From: Chromobacterium violaceum ATCC 12472
Lineage (GTDB): Bacteria > Pseudomonadota > Gammaproteobacteria > Burkholderiales > Chromobacteriaceae
Direction of reading: 5' to 3'
Length of the DNA: 64,000 bases
Assembly (NCBI RefSeq): GCF_000007705.1
Contig: NC_005085.1
Span: 3,295,752-3,359,751 of the forward strand
Part shown: positions 38,862 through 47,492 of the stretch, piece by piece
Layout: each line of letters begins with the position of its first letter
Numbering within the stretch: the first letter of the stretch is position 1
Program-made: the position numbers and the translations under genes
Notes under the pieces: model-generated
The model's input: only the letters and a program-made list of their open reading frames with translations
The model's database searches: none
What the model was told of the DNA's origin: nothing

Positions 38862-40739
38862 ATGTCCATTACCCGACGAGACTTTCTCAACGGTTTTGCG
38901 CTGACGGTGGCTGCCGGGCTCACTCCGCTGGAAATTCTCCGTGCCGCACCCCGACAGATCAGCGCCAGCTACTACCCGCCTTCGCTCACAGGCCTGCGCG
39001 GCAACCATGACGGCTCGTTCGAGAACGCGCACAAGCTGGGCCGCGCCCACCATGCCGTCAACCTGGGCGGCGCCAAAGTCGAAGAACATTACGACCTGGT
39101 GGTGGTCGGCGGCGGCATCAGCGGCCTTGCGGCCGCCCACTACTACCGCAAGAAGCACCCGCAGGCCAAGGTGCTGATCCTGGACAACCACGACGACTTC
39201 GGCGGCCACGCCAAGCGCAACGAGTTCAAGGTCGGCAACCGCCTGATGCTGGGCTACGGCGGCACCGAATCGCTGCAATCGCCCAAGCACGTGTTCAGCA
39301 AGGAAGCGCTGGCGCTGATGAAGGAACTGACCATCGACATCGATGGACTGGCCAGCCACTTCCACCGCAATTTCTACCCCGACCTCAAGCTGTCGCGCGG
39401 CGTGTTCTTCAACAAAGAAGACTTCGGCGTGGACAAGACCGTCGGCGGCGACCCCTATCTGCAGGTGGCGGACGACATCGACCCCAAGCGCCTGAACGCG
39501 CGCCCGATCCGCGACTTCATCAACGACTTCCCGATGTCCAAGAAAGACCGCGACGCGCTGATCGCCCTGCACACCAGCACCCGCGACTACCTGGGCGACA
39601 TGCCCAAGAACAAGCGCGAGGCTTACCTCGCCAAGATCAGCTACAGCACCTATTTGTCCCGCCACGTCGGCCTGAGCGCCACCGCGATCCGCTTCTTCCA
39701 GTCGCGCAGCAACGACTTCCAGGCCGTGGGCATCGACGGCCTGCCGGCGCTGGACGCGCGCAACCTGGACCTGCCGGGCTTCCACGGCGTGGCCGGCCTG
39801 GGCAAGATCAGCGCCGAGGCGGAAGCCGAGCTGCGCGACCCCTACATCTACCACTTCCCGGACGGCAACGCCTCCATCGCCCGCCTCCTGGTGCGCAAGA
39901 TGATCCCGCAGGCGGCGCCGGGAAAGGACATGAACGACATCGTGCTGGCCCGCTTCGACTACAGCAAGCTGGACCTGCCCGAAAACCCGGTGCGGCTGCG
40001 GCTGAACAGCACCGTGGTGCGCGTGGAGAACGCCAAGGGCCCGGTGGACGTCGGCTACCTGGACAAGGGCGGCAGGCTGCGCCGCGTGCAGGGCCGCCAC
40101 GTAGTGATGGCCTGTTACAACATGATGATCCCGCACATCATGCCGGAGCTGGAAAACGATCAGAAGCAGGCGCTGGCGATGAACGTCAAGGCGCCGCTGG
40201 TCTACACCAAGGTGGTGCTGAAGCACTGGGACAGCTTCATGAAGCTGGGCGTGCACGAGCTGTACTGCCCGTCCATGCCGTACAGCCGCATCAAGATGGA
40301 TTATCCGGTGGACCTGGGCGGCTACCAGCACCCGCGCAAGCCGTCCGAGCCGATGTGCCTGCACATGGTCTACGTGCCCACCATCGCCGGCTCCAACCTC
40401 GACCCGCGCACGCAGTGGAAGATGGGCCGCGCCAAACTGCTGGCCATGCCGTTCTCCGAACACGAGAACATGATCCGCAGCCAGCTGCAGCGCATCCTGG
40501 GCCCCGTAGGCTTCGACCACAACCGCGACATCGCGGCCATCACCGTCAACCGCTGGTCGCACGGCTATTCCTACTTCCTCAACTCGATGTACGACGACGA
40601 AGAAGAGTCCAAGCGCATCATCGCCGCCGCCCGCCGTCCGGCCGGCAAGGTGGCGATCGCCAACTCCGACTCCGACTGGAACCCGTACACCCACGCCGCC
40701 ATCGACCAGGCATGGCGCGCCGTCAACGAGCTGAGCTGA
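38862..40739 (+). CDS. Tat-exported flavoprotein, spermidine dehydrogenase (SpdH)-like
   Basis: 625-residue FAD amine/alcohol oxidoreductase. The N-terminus is a twin-arginine signal (ITRRDFLNG then a hydrophobic run), and the FAD dinucleotide motif VVVGGGISGLAA is near residues 79-90. From memory, the stretches YYPPSLTGLRG, NHDDFGGHAKRNEF and NRWSHGYSYF match Pseudomonas SpdH, which oxidises spermidine and passes electrons to an acceptor. The next gene is a tri-haem cytochrome c, a plausible electron acceptor. Substrate is inferred from the family; other amines are possible. Confidence 0.72.
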   Translation: MSITRRDFLNGFALTVAAGLTPLEILRAAPRQISASYYPPSLTGLRGNHDGSFENAHKLGRAHHAVNLGGAKVEEHYDLVVVGGGISGLAAAHYYRKKHPQAKVLILDNHDDFGGHAKRNEFKVGNRLMLGYGGTESLQSPKHVFSKEALALMKELTIDIDGLASHFHRNFYPDLKLSRGVFFNKEDFGVDKTVGGDPYLQVADDIDPKRLNARPIRDFINDFPMSKKDRDALIALHTSTRDYLGDMPKNKREAYLAKISYSTYLSRHVGLSATAIRFFQSRSNDFQAVGIDGLPALDARNLDLPGFHGVAGLGKISAEAEAELRDPYIYHFPDGNASIARLLVRKMIPQAAPGKDMNDIVLARFDYSKLDLPENPVRLRLNSTVVRVENAKGPVDVGYLDKGGRLRRVQGRHVVMACYNMMIPHIMPELENDQKQALAMNVKAPLVYTKVVLKHWDSFMKLGVHELYCPSMPYSRIKMDYPVDLGGYQHPRKPSEPMCLHMVYVPTIAGSNLDPRTQWKMGRAKLLAMPFSEHENMIRSQLQRILGPVGFDHNRDIAAITVNRWSHGYSYFLNSMYDDEEESKRIIAAARRPAGKVAIANSDSDWNPYTHAAIDQAWRAVNELS

Positions 40740-40752
40740 CAGGAACACCGTG

Positions 40753-41985
40753 ATGAAACTGATGAAAACCCTGGGCCTCGCGGCCCTGCTGGCCTGCGCG
40801 GCGAACGCCGCCCAGGCGCATGTCGACACCGAGGGCGTGCGCCGCGGCGCCTACCTCGCCCGCGTGTCGGACTGCATCGCCTGCCACAGCGCGCCCGGCG
40901 GCAAGGAAAACGCCGGCGGGCTGCCGATGGACACCCCGGTGGGCAAGATCTACTCCACCAACATCACGCCGGACAAGGAAACCGGCATCGGCGACTACAG
41001 CTACGAGGACTTCGCCCGCGCGCTGCGCCGCGGCGTGGCCAAGGAAGGCCATTCGCTGTACCCGGCCATGCCCTACACCTCGTTCGCGCGCATCAACGAC
41101 GACGACATGCGCGACCTGTACGCCTATTTCATGCACGGCGTGCAGCCGGTGAAGCAGGCCAATCGCGACAGCGACATCCCGTGGCCCTTGTCCATGCGCT
41201 GGCCGCTGACGCTGTGGCGCTGGATGTTCCATGACGACAGCCGCTACCAGCCCGACGCGGGCAAGAGCGCTGAATGGAACCGCGGCGCCTATCTGGTGCA
41301 GGGCATGGCCCACTGCGGCACCTGCCACACCCCGCGCGGCGCCGCTTTCCAGGAGGTGGCGCTGAGCGACAAGAAACCGGGCTACCTGACCGGCGCGCAG
41401 CTGGCCGGCTGGTACGCCGGCAACCTGACCGGCGACGCGCGCGAAGGCCTGGGCGGCTGGTCGGCCGAAGAGCTGGTGCAATACCTGCAGACCGGCCGCA
41501 ACCGCCACACCGCGGCCTTCGGCCCGATGGCGGAAGTGGTGCACTACAGCAGCCAGCACATCAACGCCGCCGACCTGTCGGCGATCGCCGTCTACCTGAA
41601 GAGCCTGCCCGGCGCGGGCGCGGCCGACGTCGCGCCGGTGCGCACCGGCGCCGCGCTGTTCTTCGAGAACTGCGCCACCTGCCACCAGGCCAACGGCCAG
41701 GGCCACGACCAGGTGGTGCCGGCGCTCGCCGGCAGCTCGGCGGTGATGGCGCGCGACGCCACCTCGCTGATCCGCGTGGTGCTGGAAGGCGGCGTCAACG
41801 CCCGCACCCGCCACCTGGCCTGGGAATACAGCATGCCCGGTTACGCGCAGCAGATGAGCGACCAGGAAGTGGCCGACGTGCTCACCTACATGCGCCAGAG
41901 CTGGGGCAACGCCGCCAGCCCGGTGGCCGCCGGCGACGTGGCCAAGGTGCGCGGCATCGTCGCCGCCGGCGCGCATCCGAAGTAA
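40753..41985 (+). CDS. tri-haem cytochrome c, dehydrogenase electron-acceptor subunit type
   Basis: 410-residue exported cytochrome with a signal peptide ending near AAQA and three CxxCH sites: CIACH (41-45), CGTCH (188-192) and CATCH (about 305). This is the layout of the cytochrome subunit of membrane alcohol, gluconate and sorbitol dehydrogenases, which feed ubiquinone or an oxidase. It starts 13 bases after the flavoprotein gene, with AGGA eight bases before the ATG; a GTG at 40750 is an alternative. The pair probably forms one periplasmic dehydrogenase chain. Confidence 0.88.
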   Translation: MKLMKTLGLAALLACAANAAQAHVDTEGVRRGAYLARVSDCIACHSAPGGKENAGGLPMDTPVGKIYSTNITPDKETGIGDYSYEDFARALRRGVAKEGHSLYPAMPYTSFARINDDDMRDLYAYFMHGVQPVKQANRDSDIPWPLSMRWPLTLWRWMFHDDSRYQPDAGKSAEWNRGAYLVQGMAHCGTCHTPRGAAFQEVALSDKKPGYLTGAQLAGWYAGNLTGDAREGLGGWSAEELVQYLQTGRNRHTAAFGPMAEVVHYSSQHINAADLSAIAVYLKSLPGAGAADVAPVRTGAALFFENCATCHQANGQGHDQVVPALAGSSAVMARDATSLIRVVLEGGVNARTRHLAWEYSMPGYAQQMSDQEVADVLTYMRQSWGNAASPVAAGDVAKVRGIVAAGAHPK

Positions 41986-42008
41986 AACCCCTGCAGCGCA
42001 AAAGACGA

Positions 42009-42046
42009 CGCCGCCGCATCCTCAGGGATGCGGCGGCGTTTTTTCG
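42009..42046 (+). terminator. terminator after the cytochrome c gene
   Basis: ACGCCGCCGCATCC and GGATGCGGCGGCGT form a 14-bp stem with a 4-base loop and a T6 tail. Confidence 0.92.
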
Positions 42047-42065
42047 CGCCCCGGCTACGTCGGCG

Positions 42066-42701
42066 TCAGCGAACCGCGCGGCACACGCCGTCGCCGAACG
42101 GCGCCGCCTGGAACGCGTCCAGCGCCTCCGCCCGGGCGGACAGGGCGGCCAGCGCCGGATACTGGGTTTCCGGCACGATGTCCGCCGTCATCCGCCGGCT
42201 GAAGCGCCAGGCGACAGCGGTGGTCAGCGCGGCCTGGTCGATGACGCCGCCGTCGATGTCCGGCCAGCCGGACGCAAACACCCGCTCCAGCTCGTCGTAA
42301 GCGGCCAGCAGCTGGCCGCTGATCCGCTCCAGCCAGGGCGGGTAGCGCGCGTCCTCGGGCCGCAGCTTGCGCTCGTAGACGACCTGCACGCTCTTCTCGC
42401 AGGCCACCAGCGCCAGCCCGGTCACCCTCAGGCTCTGCAGCAACCGCCGCGGATCGGACGGCAGCAGGCTGCGTTCCGGCGCGATCGACTCGGCGTATTG
42501 CAGAATCAATGTGGAATCCATCAGCACCGTGCCGTCGTCGCACACCAGCGTGGGCGCCTTCACCACCGGGTTGATCTCGCGGAAACGGTCGAAGGCGCTG
42601 AACACCGACAAGGGCTGGTGCTCGAACGGAAGGCCGAGCAATTGCAGGGAAATCGCGACGCGGCGCACATAGGGGGAGTCCAGCATGCCTATCAGCTTCA
42701 T
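42066..42701 (-). CDS. glutathione S-transferase family protein
   Basis: 211-residue GST with an N-terminal thioredoxin domain (LIGMLDSPYVRRVAISL, the Ser of DSPY being the likely catalytic residue, then PVVKAPTLV and MDSTLILQYAE) and a C-terminal helical domain. The substrate is unknown. The ATG overlaps the GNAT gene stop as ATGA, so the two are translated together. Confidence 0.85.
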   Translation of the reverse strand: MKLIGMLDSPYVRRVAISLQLLGLPFEHQPLSVFSAFDRFREINPVVKAPTLVCDDGTVLMDSTLILQYAESIAPERSLLPSDPRRLLQSLRVTGLALVACEKSVQVVYERKLRPEDARYPPWLERISGQLLAAYDELERVFASGWPDIDGGVIDQAALTTAVAWRFSRRMTADIVPETQYPALAALSARAEALDAFQAAPFGDGVCRAVR

Positions 42702-43234
42702 GATGCGTCTCCATCAACGGGAAAATCGATCGCCGCCGGCCACAGCCACTGCGCCAACGGCTCGCCGTCGTCGTCCAACGCCACCTCGCCGCGGACGAAA
42801 CCCAGTTTGTCCGCCACCCGGGACGACGCGGCATTGTCCGGATTGATCCTGGCCAGCACCCGGCGCGCGCCGCCGGCCGCAGCCTTCTGCAGCAATTGCG
42901 CCACGGCGGCGGCGGCGATGCCGCGCCCGCGCCGCGAGGGCGCCACCGCATAGCCGATTTCCACCACGCCCAGGCTGGGCGGTCCCTTGAAGCCGCAGGC
43001 GCCGACCAGGGCGCCACCCTCATCGATCATGGCATAAGGCAGGCTCCAGCGCGCCTCCACGCCCTCAGCCTGCAAGCGCAGCGCCCGCCTCGCCACTTCC
43101 GGCGGCGGCAAGGCGCCCTCCTCGCAAGCGCGGCGCAAACCCGTCGGCCGCCTGCCGGCGGCCAAATCGGCCAACACGGCGGACGGCAAGGCTTCAAGGC
43201 GGACAATGGCGGAACGATCAGGCGAAACGGACAT
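42698..43234 (-). CDS. GNAT family N-acetyltransferase
   Basis: 178-residue acetyltransferase. The acetyl-CoA loop is YAVAPSRRGRGIAAAAVAQL and the later strand NPDNAASSRVADKLGF is typical of the RimJ-like group. The ATG at 43232-43234 lies inside the end of the GFA gene (17-base overlap). The target is unknown. Confidence 0.82.
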   Translation of the reverse strand: MSVSPDRSAIVRLEALPSAVLADLAAGRRPTGLRRACEEGALPPPEVARRALRLQAEGVEARWSLPYAMIDEGGALVGACGFKGPPSLGVVEIGYAVAPSRRGRGIAAAAVAQLLQKAAAGGARRVLARINPDNAASSRVADKLGFVRGEVALDDDGEPLAQWLWPAAIDFPVDGDAS

Positions 43235-43634
43235 CGGGAATCCAGTTGCGGGCGCGGCGCGCCAGCCTTTCCGCTTCGCTTTCGCCATCGAAAGAGACAT
43301 CGACCGCGTCGCCCAGCGGCAGATCCGGCGTCTCGAAGGCATTGACGCTGACCACGGCGTGCAAGCGGCCGCCGATCTCGCTGGTGACCAGCGGCGCGAC
43401 GCCGCAATCGGAGCAGATGTGGAAATCGGCGGTGCCGGTGCCGAAACGGTAATGCGATACCCGCCGGCGATCGCGCAGCGTTACCGCCAGCCTGCCGCCG
43501 GGCGAGGCGGTCCATACGCCGCCATGCTTGCGGCAGAAGCCGCAGCCGCAGCGTCGCGCCGGGATGGCGTCGTCGTCCGGCCAGTCCAGTTCGAAGGAAA
43601 TATTGCCGCAGTGGCAGGCCCCCAGGATGTACAT
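43218..43634 (-). CDS. GFA/CENP-V family zinc protein
   Basis: 138-residue protein with the family's zinc-binding Cys sets CHCGN, CGCGFCRKHGG and CSDCG. The group is named after glutathione-dependent formaldehyde-activating enzyme, but that activity is disputed for most members. It is the first gene of an overlapping trio with a GNAT and a GST. Confidence 0.85.
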   Translation of the reverse strand: MYILGACHCGNISFELDWPDDDAIPARRCGCGFCRKHGGVWTASPGGRLAVTLRDRRRVSHYRFGTGTADFHICSDCGVAPLVTSEIGGRLHAVVSVNAFETPDLPLGDAVDVSFDGESEAERLARRARNWIPDVRFA

Positions 43635-43748
43635 GCGTTCCCCTTGTCAGATACGGCAAAAAGACATCCCGCCAAGCCTCTTGCCGACATTCCCCCCCGA
43701 TAAAAAACAGCCCGCGCGCCGCGAGCCGTCTCCTTTCGAACGCAAACC

Positions 43749-44066
43749 TCAGCAAGGAATGTGCACGCTGCCCGACCCCGCGTAGATGCTTTTGCAGGAT
43801 TTGCCCGATCCCGTGCCCTTGACCGTGAAATGCCGGTCATTGGGTTGGTGGCACCCTTTGACCACAGTCAGCTTGCAAGCGCTCTTTTCTATCATCTGCT
43901 TCAAGTCGTCGCTGTAACCCGATAGGTACGTCTCTGCGCCCTGCCGGGTATAGGCTTGGACATTGCTGTTGGCTGGCGCATCCCAGCCGTTCTCGAAGAC
44001 GATGCCAGCCTGCGAAGCCGCGGACGCCAGCGCCAAAACGCAACTTAAGATCAGTCGAACTTTCAT
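43749..44066 (-). CDS. small secreted protein of unknown function
   Basis: 105 residues with a clear signal peptide (MKVRLILSCVLALASAASQA) and a mature part with four Cys, possibly two disulfides. The ATG at 44064-44066 is chosen because AGGAG sits seven bases upstream; a GTG six bases earlier would be too close to it. No family recognised and no functional link to neighbours. Confidence 0.7.
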   Translation of the reverse strand: MKVRLILSCVLALASAASQAGIVFENGWDAPANSNVQAYTRQGAETYLSGYSDDLKQMIEKSACKLTVVKGCHQPNDRHFTVKGTGSGKSCKSIYAGSGSVHIPC

Positions 44067-44133
44067 TTTCACTCTCCTTTGGGCGACGTCAACAAGAACG
44101 CTCGCCCTCGGAGATCGTGAATGCGTAACAGGC

Positions 44134-44589
44134 TTACCTCTGCCTCAACACCCGCCGCACGTCGCGCGCGGTCTTCAGCGGGATGCCGGAGAAGCTGGTG
44201 GCGGCGAAATGGCCTGCCTGACGCGACGCGGTGGAGATCGCCGCGCCGGAAACGCAGCCCACCTCCAGCGCCTGGCGCACCGCCGCGATCGGCGCCGCGC
44301 CGTCATCCGGCAGCTGCCGCGCGATGCTGCGTCCCATCTCGGTCCACACTTTCTCCGCGGCCAGCATCCATCCGCGCTGGATGTCGGCCTGGGCCTGCCA
44401 TATCGAGGCGCCCGCCAGCAAACCGCCGTCTATCCGCCTCGCCATTTCCCGTTCGGACAAGGGAAAGCCCGGCTGCATCGACGACAGCCAACAGCTGCAG
44501 GCCTCCTGCTGCGCGTCCAGCCAGCGGCGCTGCCCCTGCTCCACCGCGCCGCGATACGTTTCCATCGCTCCGACTATCCAACTGGCCAT
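44134..44589 (-). CDS. hypothetical helical protein (phasin-like character)
   Basis: 151 residues, mostly helical by composition, Trp- and Gln-rich at the N-terminus (MASWIVGAMETYRGAVEQGQ). GGGGAGG precedes the ATG. The size and amphipathic helices recall phasins of polyhydroxyalkanoate granules, but no diagnostic motif was seen. It lies 37 bases after the LysR gene on the same strand. Confidence 0.55.
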   Translation of the reverse strand: MASWIVGAMETYRGAVEQGQRRWLDAQQEACSCWLSSMQPGFPLSEREMARRIDGGLLAGASIWQAQADIQRGWMLAAEKVWTEMGRSIARQLPDDGAAPIAAVRQALEVGCVSGAAISTASRQAGHFAATSFSGIPLKTARDVRRVLRQR

Positions 44590-44626
44590 GCGGCCTCCCC
44601 ATTCGACGGCGCCGACGCGCCCGGAC

Positions 44627-45520
44627 TCAAGCTTGCGGACAGGGCAGTCCCCAGACCGCCAGCAGCTCTCTCAACAAGGTCTCCAGCACCGGATCGCCGG
44701 CCCGGTCCGCCGGGTAGACGAACTGCAATTCGGCTCGCTTGCGCAAATCGGGCACCAGCCAGACGCGCCCTTCCGCCTCCCATGCCAAGGCCTCTTCCTC
44801 GCGCACCAGCGCCGCGCCGACGCCGGCGGCCACCAGCTCCAGTATCACGGCCAGGTGATCGCTCTCCGCCACCTTTTTAGGCGAGATATTGATCTCGCGC
44901 CACAACTCCGCGGTGATCTTGGACAGGCTGGAAAACTGCGAAATGCCCACCCAGGGCAGCTTGCCCAAATCCTTCAGCTTTCCCGACGCCATCTGCCCCG
45001 CCCAGGCAGGCGGCAGCGCGACGCGGAAATCCAGCGTCTGCAAGGGCACGGTGCTGACGTTCATATAAGGGTTCTTGCCCAGGTAGAAGCCGGCGTCCAG
45101 TTCCTTCTTGCGCACCAGATTGAGCACGTCCACCGACACGCCGTGGGTCAACTGCACCTCCAGCAACGGGTGCGCGCTCACCAGCGCGGCCACCCATGGC
45201 CCCAGCTTCAGGATGTCCGGCATCAGCGTCACGCCGACGCGCGCCTGGCCGGACAACTGTCCCTTCAGCTGCTTGGCGTGGTTGATGATGTCGCGCGCCG
45301 CGGCCAGCACGCCCTGAGCCTGAGGCAGCAGCTCCTGCCCGGCCCGGGTGAGGCTGACGCCGCCGGCGTTGCGCTCGAACAGCGGCATGCCCACTTCTTC
45401 TTCCAAGGCCTTGATCTGCGCGGTCACCGCCGGCTGCGACAGGTGCAGCAGCTCGGCCGCCTGCGTCAGATGGCCCTGCTGCGCCACGGTGACGAAGGTG
45501 CGCAACTGGTAGATTTCCAT
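44627..45520 (-). CDS. LysR-family transcriptional regulator
   Basis: 297-residue regulator. The N-terminal winged helix is LRTFVTVAQQGHLTQAAELLHLSQPAVTAQIKALEEEVG. A periplasmic-binding-like effector domain follows from about residue 90. No divergent target gene lies next to it, so its regulon cannot be guessed from position. Confidence 0.9.
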   Translation of the reverse strand: MEIYQLRTFVTVAQQGHLTQAAELLHLSQPAVTAQIKALEEEVGMPLFERNAGGVSLTRAGQELLPQAQGVLAAARDIINHAKQLKGQLSGQARVGVTLMPDILKLGPWVAALVSAHPLLEVQLTHGVSVDVLNLVRKKELDAGFYLGKNPYMNVSTVPLQTLDFRVALPPAWAGQMASGKLKDLGKLPWVGISQFSSLSKITAELWREINISPKKVAESDHLAVILELVAAGVGAALVREEEALAWEAEGRVWLVPDLRKRAELQFVYPADRAGDPVLETLLRELLAVWGLPCPQA

Positions 45521-45601
45521 GCTCTCCCCTGCGTGCCGGCCGAAGACATCTTCGGCCGGATTATGCCAAATGTCGCCTAGGCTAACACGTCGGGCGCGGC
45601 C

Positions 45602-45642
45602 AAAACAAAACCGCCTGCGGCGAATATTGCGCGCAGGCGGCT
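45602..45642 (-). terminator. terminator of the enoyl-CoA hydratase gene
   Basis: CCGCCTGCG and CGCAGGCGG pair as a 9-bp stem, followed on the minus strand by TTTTGTTTTG. Confidence 0.82.
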
Positions 45643-45675
45643 TTTGTCATATCGGCTCGCAAAGGCGGCGACGGC

Positions 45676-46461
45676 TCAATCGTCGTCGTCCTGCGCCCAG
45701 CTTGGCGCGCGCTTGGCCAGGAAAGCCGCCACGCCGTCGAGCTGCTCCGAGCCGCCGACCAGGCCCAGCGTCGCCGCGCGTTCCCGCTTCAGATGCTCGT
45801 CCAGGGTCAGGTTGGGGCTATCCTCGATCAGCTTGCGCGCCACCGCCACCGCGGCCGGGCTCTGTCCTGCGACCTTGTTGGCCAGGCTGACCGCGACGAT
45901 CTTGGCGAAGCCCTGATCCACCACCTCTTCGATCAGGCCTATCTTCAGCGCCTGCTCGGCCGACACCACCTCGCCGCCCAGAATGATGCGCTTGGCCCAG
46001 GACACGCCCACCTTGTCGGCCAGCGTCTTGGTGCCCCCGGCGGCCGGAATCAGTCCGACCTTGGCTTCAGGCAGGCCCAGCTTGGCGCCCCGCTCGGCGA
46101 TGATGTAGTCGCACACCAGCGCGCACTCCAGACCGCCGCCCAGCGCGAAACCGTTCACCGCTGCCACAGTCACGCCGCGATAGGCGCGTATCGCCTGCAG
46201 CGTGTCGGCGAAGGCCTGCAGCAAGGTGTCCGCCGCCGCCTTGTCGCCTGCGGCGAACTGCTTCAAATCCGCTCCGGCGGAAAAAAACGCGTCGCCGGCG
46301 CCGGTAATCACCACCGAACGCACGTCGTCATCCGCATTCAACGCCTGCAGCGTCGCCGTCAGCTCGTTCAGGCCATCGGTCGTCAGCAGATTGGCAGGCA
46401 GGTTGGAAAGCGTGATGATGGCCGACTTTCCCAGCCGTTCAAGTGTCAGATACCTGGCCAT
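45676..46461 (-). CDS. enoyl-CoA hydratase/isomerase family protein
   Basis: 261-residue crotonase. The oxyanion-hole regions are AGDAFFSAGADLKQF and NGFALGGGLECALVCD, and the catalytic-acid loop is LPEAKVGLIPAAGGT. The start at 46461 is supported by GAGGAA eight bases upstream; the longer frame adds eight residues. The pathway (fatty acid or amino acid breakdown) is not shown by the neighbours. Confidence 0.88.
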   Translation of the reverse strand: MARYLTLERLGKSAIITLSNLPANLLTTDGLNELTATLQALNADDDVRSVVITGAGDAFFSAGADLKQFAAGDKAAADTLLQAFADTLQAIRAYRGVTVAAVNGFALGGGLECALVCDYIIAERGAKLGLPEAKVGLIPAAGGTKTLADKVGVSWAKRIILGGEVVSAEQALKIGLIEEVVDQGFAKIVAVSLANKVAGQSPAAVAVARKLIEDSPNLTLDEHLKRERAATLGLVGGSEQLDGVAAFLAKRAPSWAQDDDD

Positions 46462-46814
46462 ATTGTGTTCCTCATGTATCCCCATTCCTTTTCATTGCAG
46501 CCTCGGCCGGATCGACTCGTCTTCATCGACGAACCGCTCCCGAGTCCGGCCCGGCTCCAGGCATGGGCCGCGTCCGCCACGCAGGCGGCGCAGTCCTTGT
46601 TGTCGCGCCAAAACCGACATTTTCTTTGCAAACTGTCCTTTTGGCCAGTAGGCGAAACAATTATCTTCAACCTTTTTTGTAGAATGACTGTTTCGACAAT
46701 GCCAAAAAGAATCGAACAATCCGCCGTCAACCCCATCGTCAAGCCAAATCAGCGGCTTACCGCCGCTCCGTCATGCCCTCTGTTACCATAGAGCTTTCCT
46801 GAACCGCTTGCGGC
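46462..46814. other. 353-base divergent gap, no gene seen
   Basis: It holds the upstream regions of the enoyl-CoA hydratase and the TauE-like gene. AT-rich around 46660-46700. No convincing -35/-10 pair, small gene or RNA could be assigned. Confidence 0.5.
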
Positions 46815-47492
46815 ATGATTGAGACAAATTACTGGATTCTGTTCCTCGCCGGCCTGCTGGGGGGAGGACATTGCGTCGGCATGTGCGGCGGCATCGTCGC
46901 CGCCCTCACCCTGCACCAGCCTACCGGCCACGCCCGTTGGCGGGTGCTGGCCGGCTACAATCTCGGACGCATCGCCAGTTACGCGCTGATCGGCGCGCTG
47001 CTGGGCGGGGTGGCTGCCGGCGGACTCAGCCTGGCGTCCACGCATTCCTGGCAGCTGGGCCTGGCCGCGCTGGCCGATCTGATGCTGATCGCGATGGGCC
47101 TCTATCTGGCGGGATTCGCCCAGGCCGTCACCGCGCTTGAAAAGCTGGGACAGCCCGTCTGGCGGCGGATTCAGCCGCTGGTGGGGCGGCTGCTGCCGGT
47201 GCGATCCGCCGGCCGCGCCGTCGCGGTGGGCGCGGTATGGGGCTGGCTGCCCTGCGGACTGGTCTACAGCGCGTCGATCTCGGCGCTGGCCAGCGGCTCG
47301 GCCGGCGCCGGCGCCGGCCTGATGCTGGCCTTCGGCCTGGGCACGCTGCCCAACCTGTTGCTGATGGGGGTGTTCGCCGACAGCCTGCGCCGCTGGATGC
47401 AAAAACGCCCAGTGCGGCTGGCGGCCGGACTGGGCGTGGCGGGAATCGGCGCGTGGAAGCTGGCTCAGCTGGTCAGCGGAACGATTTCATGA
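46815..47492 (+). CDS. TauE/SafE-like (DsbD_2) membrane protein
   Basis: 225-residue membrane protein with about six helices. It has the GGGHCVGMCGG motif after the first helix and GWLPCGLVYSA later, both typical of the cytochrome-biogenesis-like DsbD_2 group found near ccoNOPQ/ccoI genes and proposed to move copper or other ions. The 3' end overlaps znuA tail-to-tail by 20 bases. Confidence 0.82.
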   Translation: MIETNYWILFLAGLLGGGHCVGMCGGIVAALTLHQPTGHARWRVLAGYNLGRIASYALIGALLGGVAAGGLSLASTHSWQLGLAALADLMLIAMGLYLAGFAQAVTALEKLGQPVWRRIQPLVGRLLPVRSAGRAVAVGAVWGWLPCGLVYSASISALASGSAGAGAGLMLAFGLGTLPNLLLMGVFADSLRRWMQKRPVRLAAGLGVAGIGAWKLAQLVSGTIS

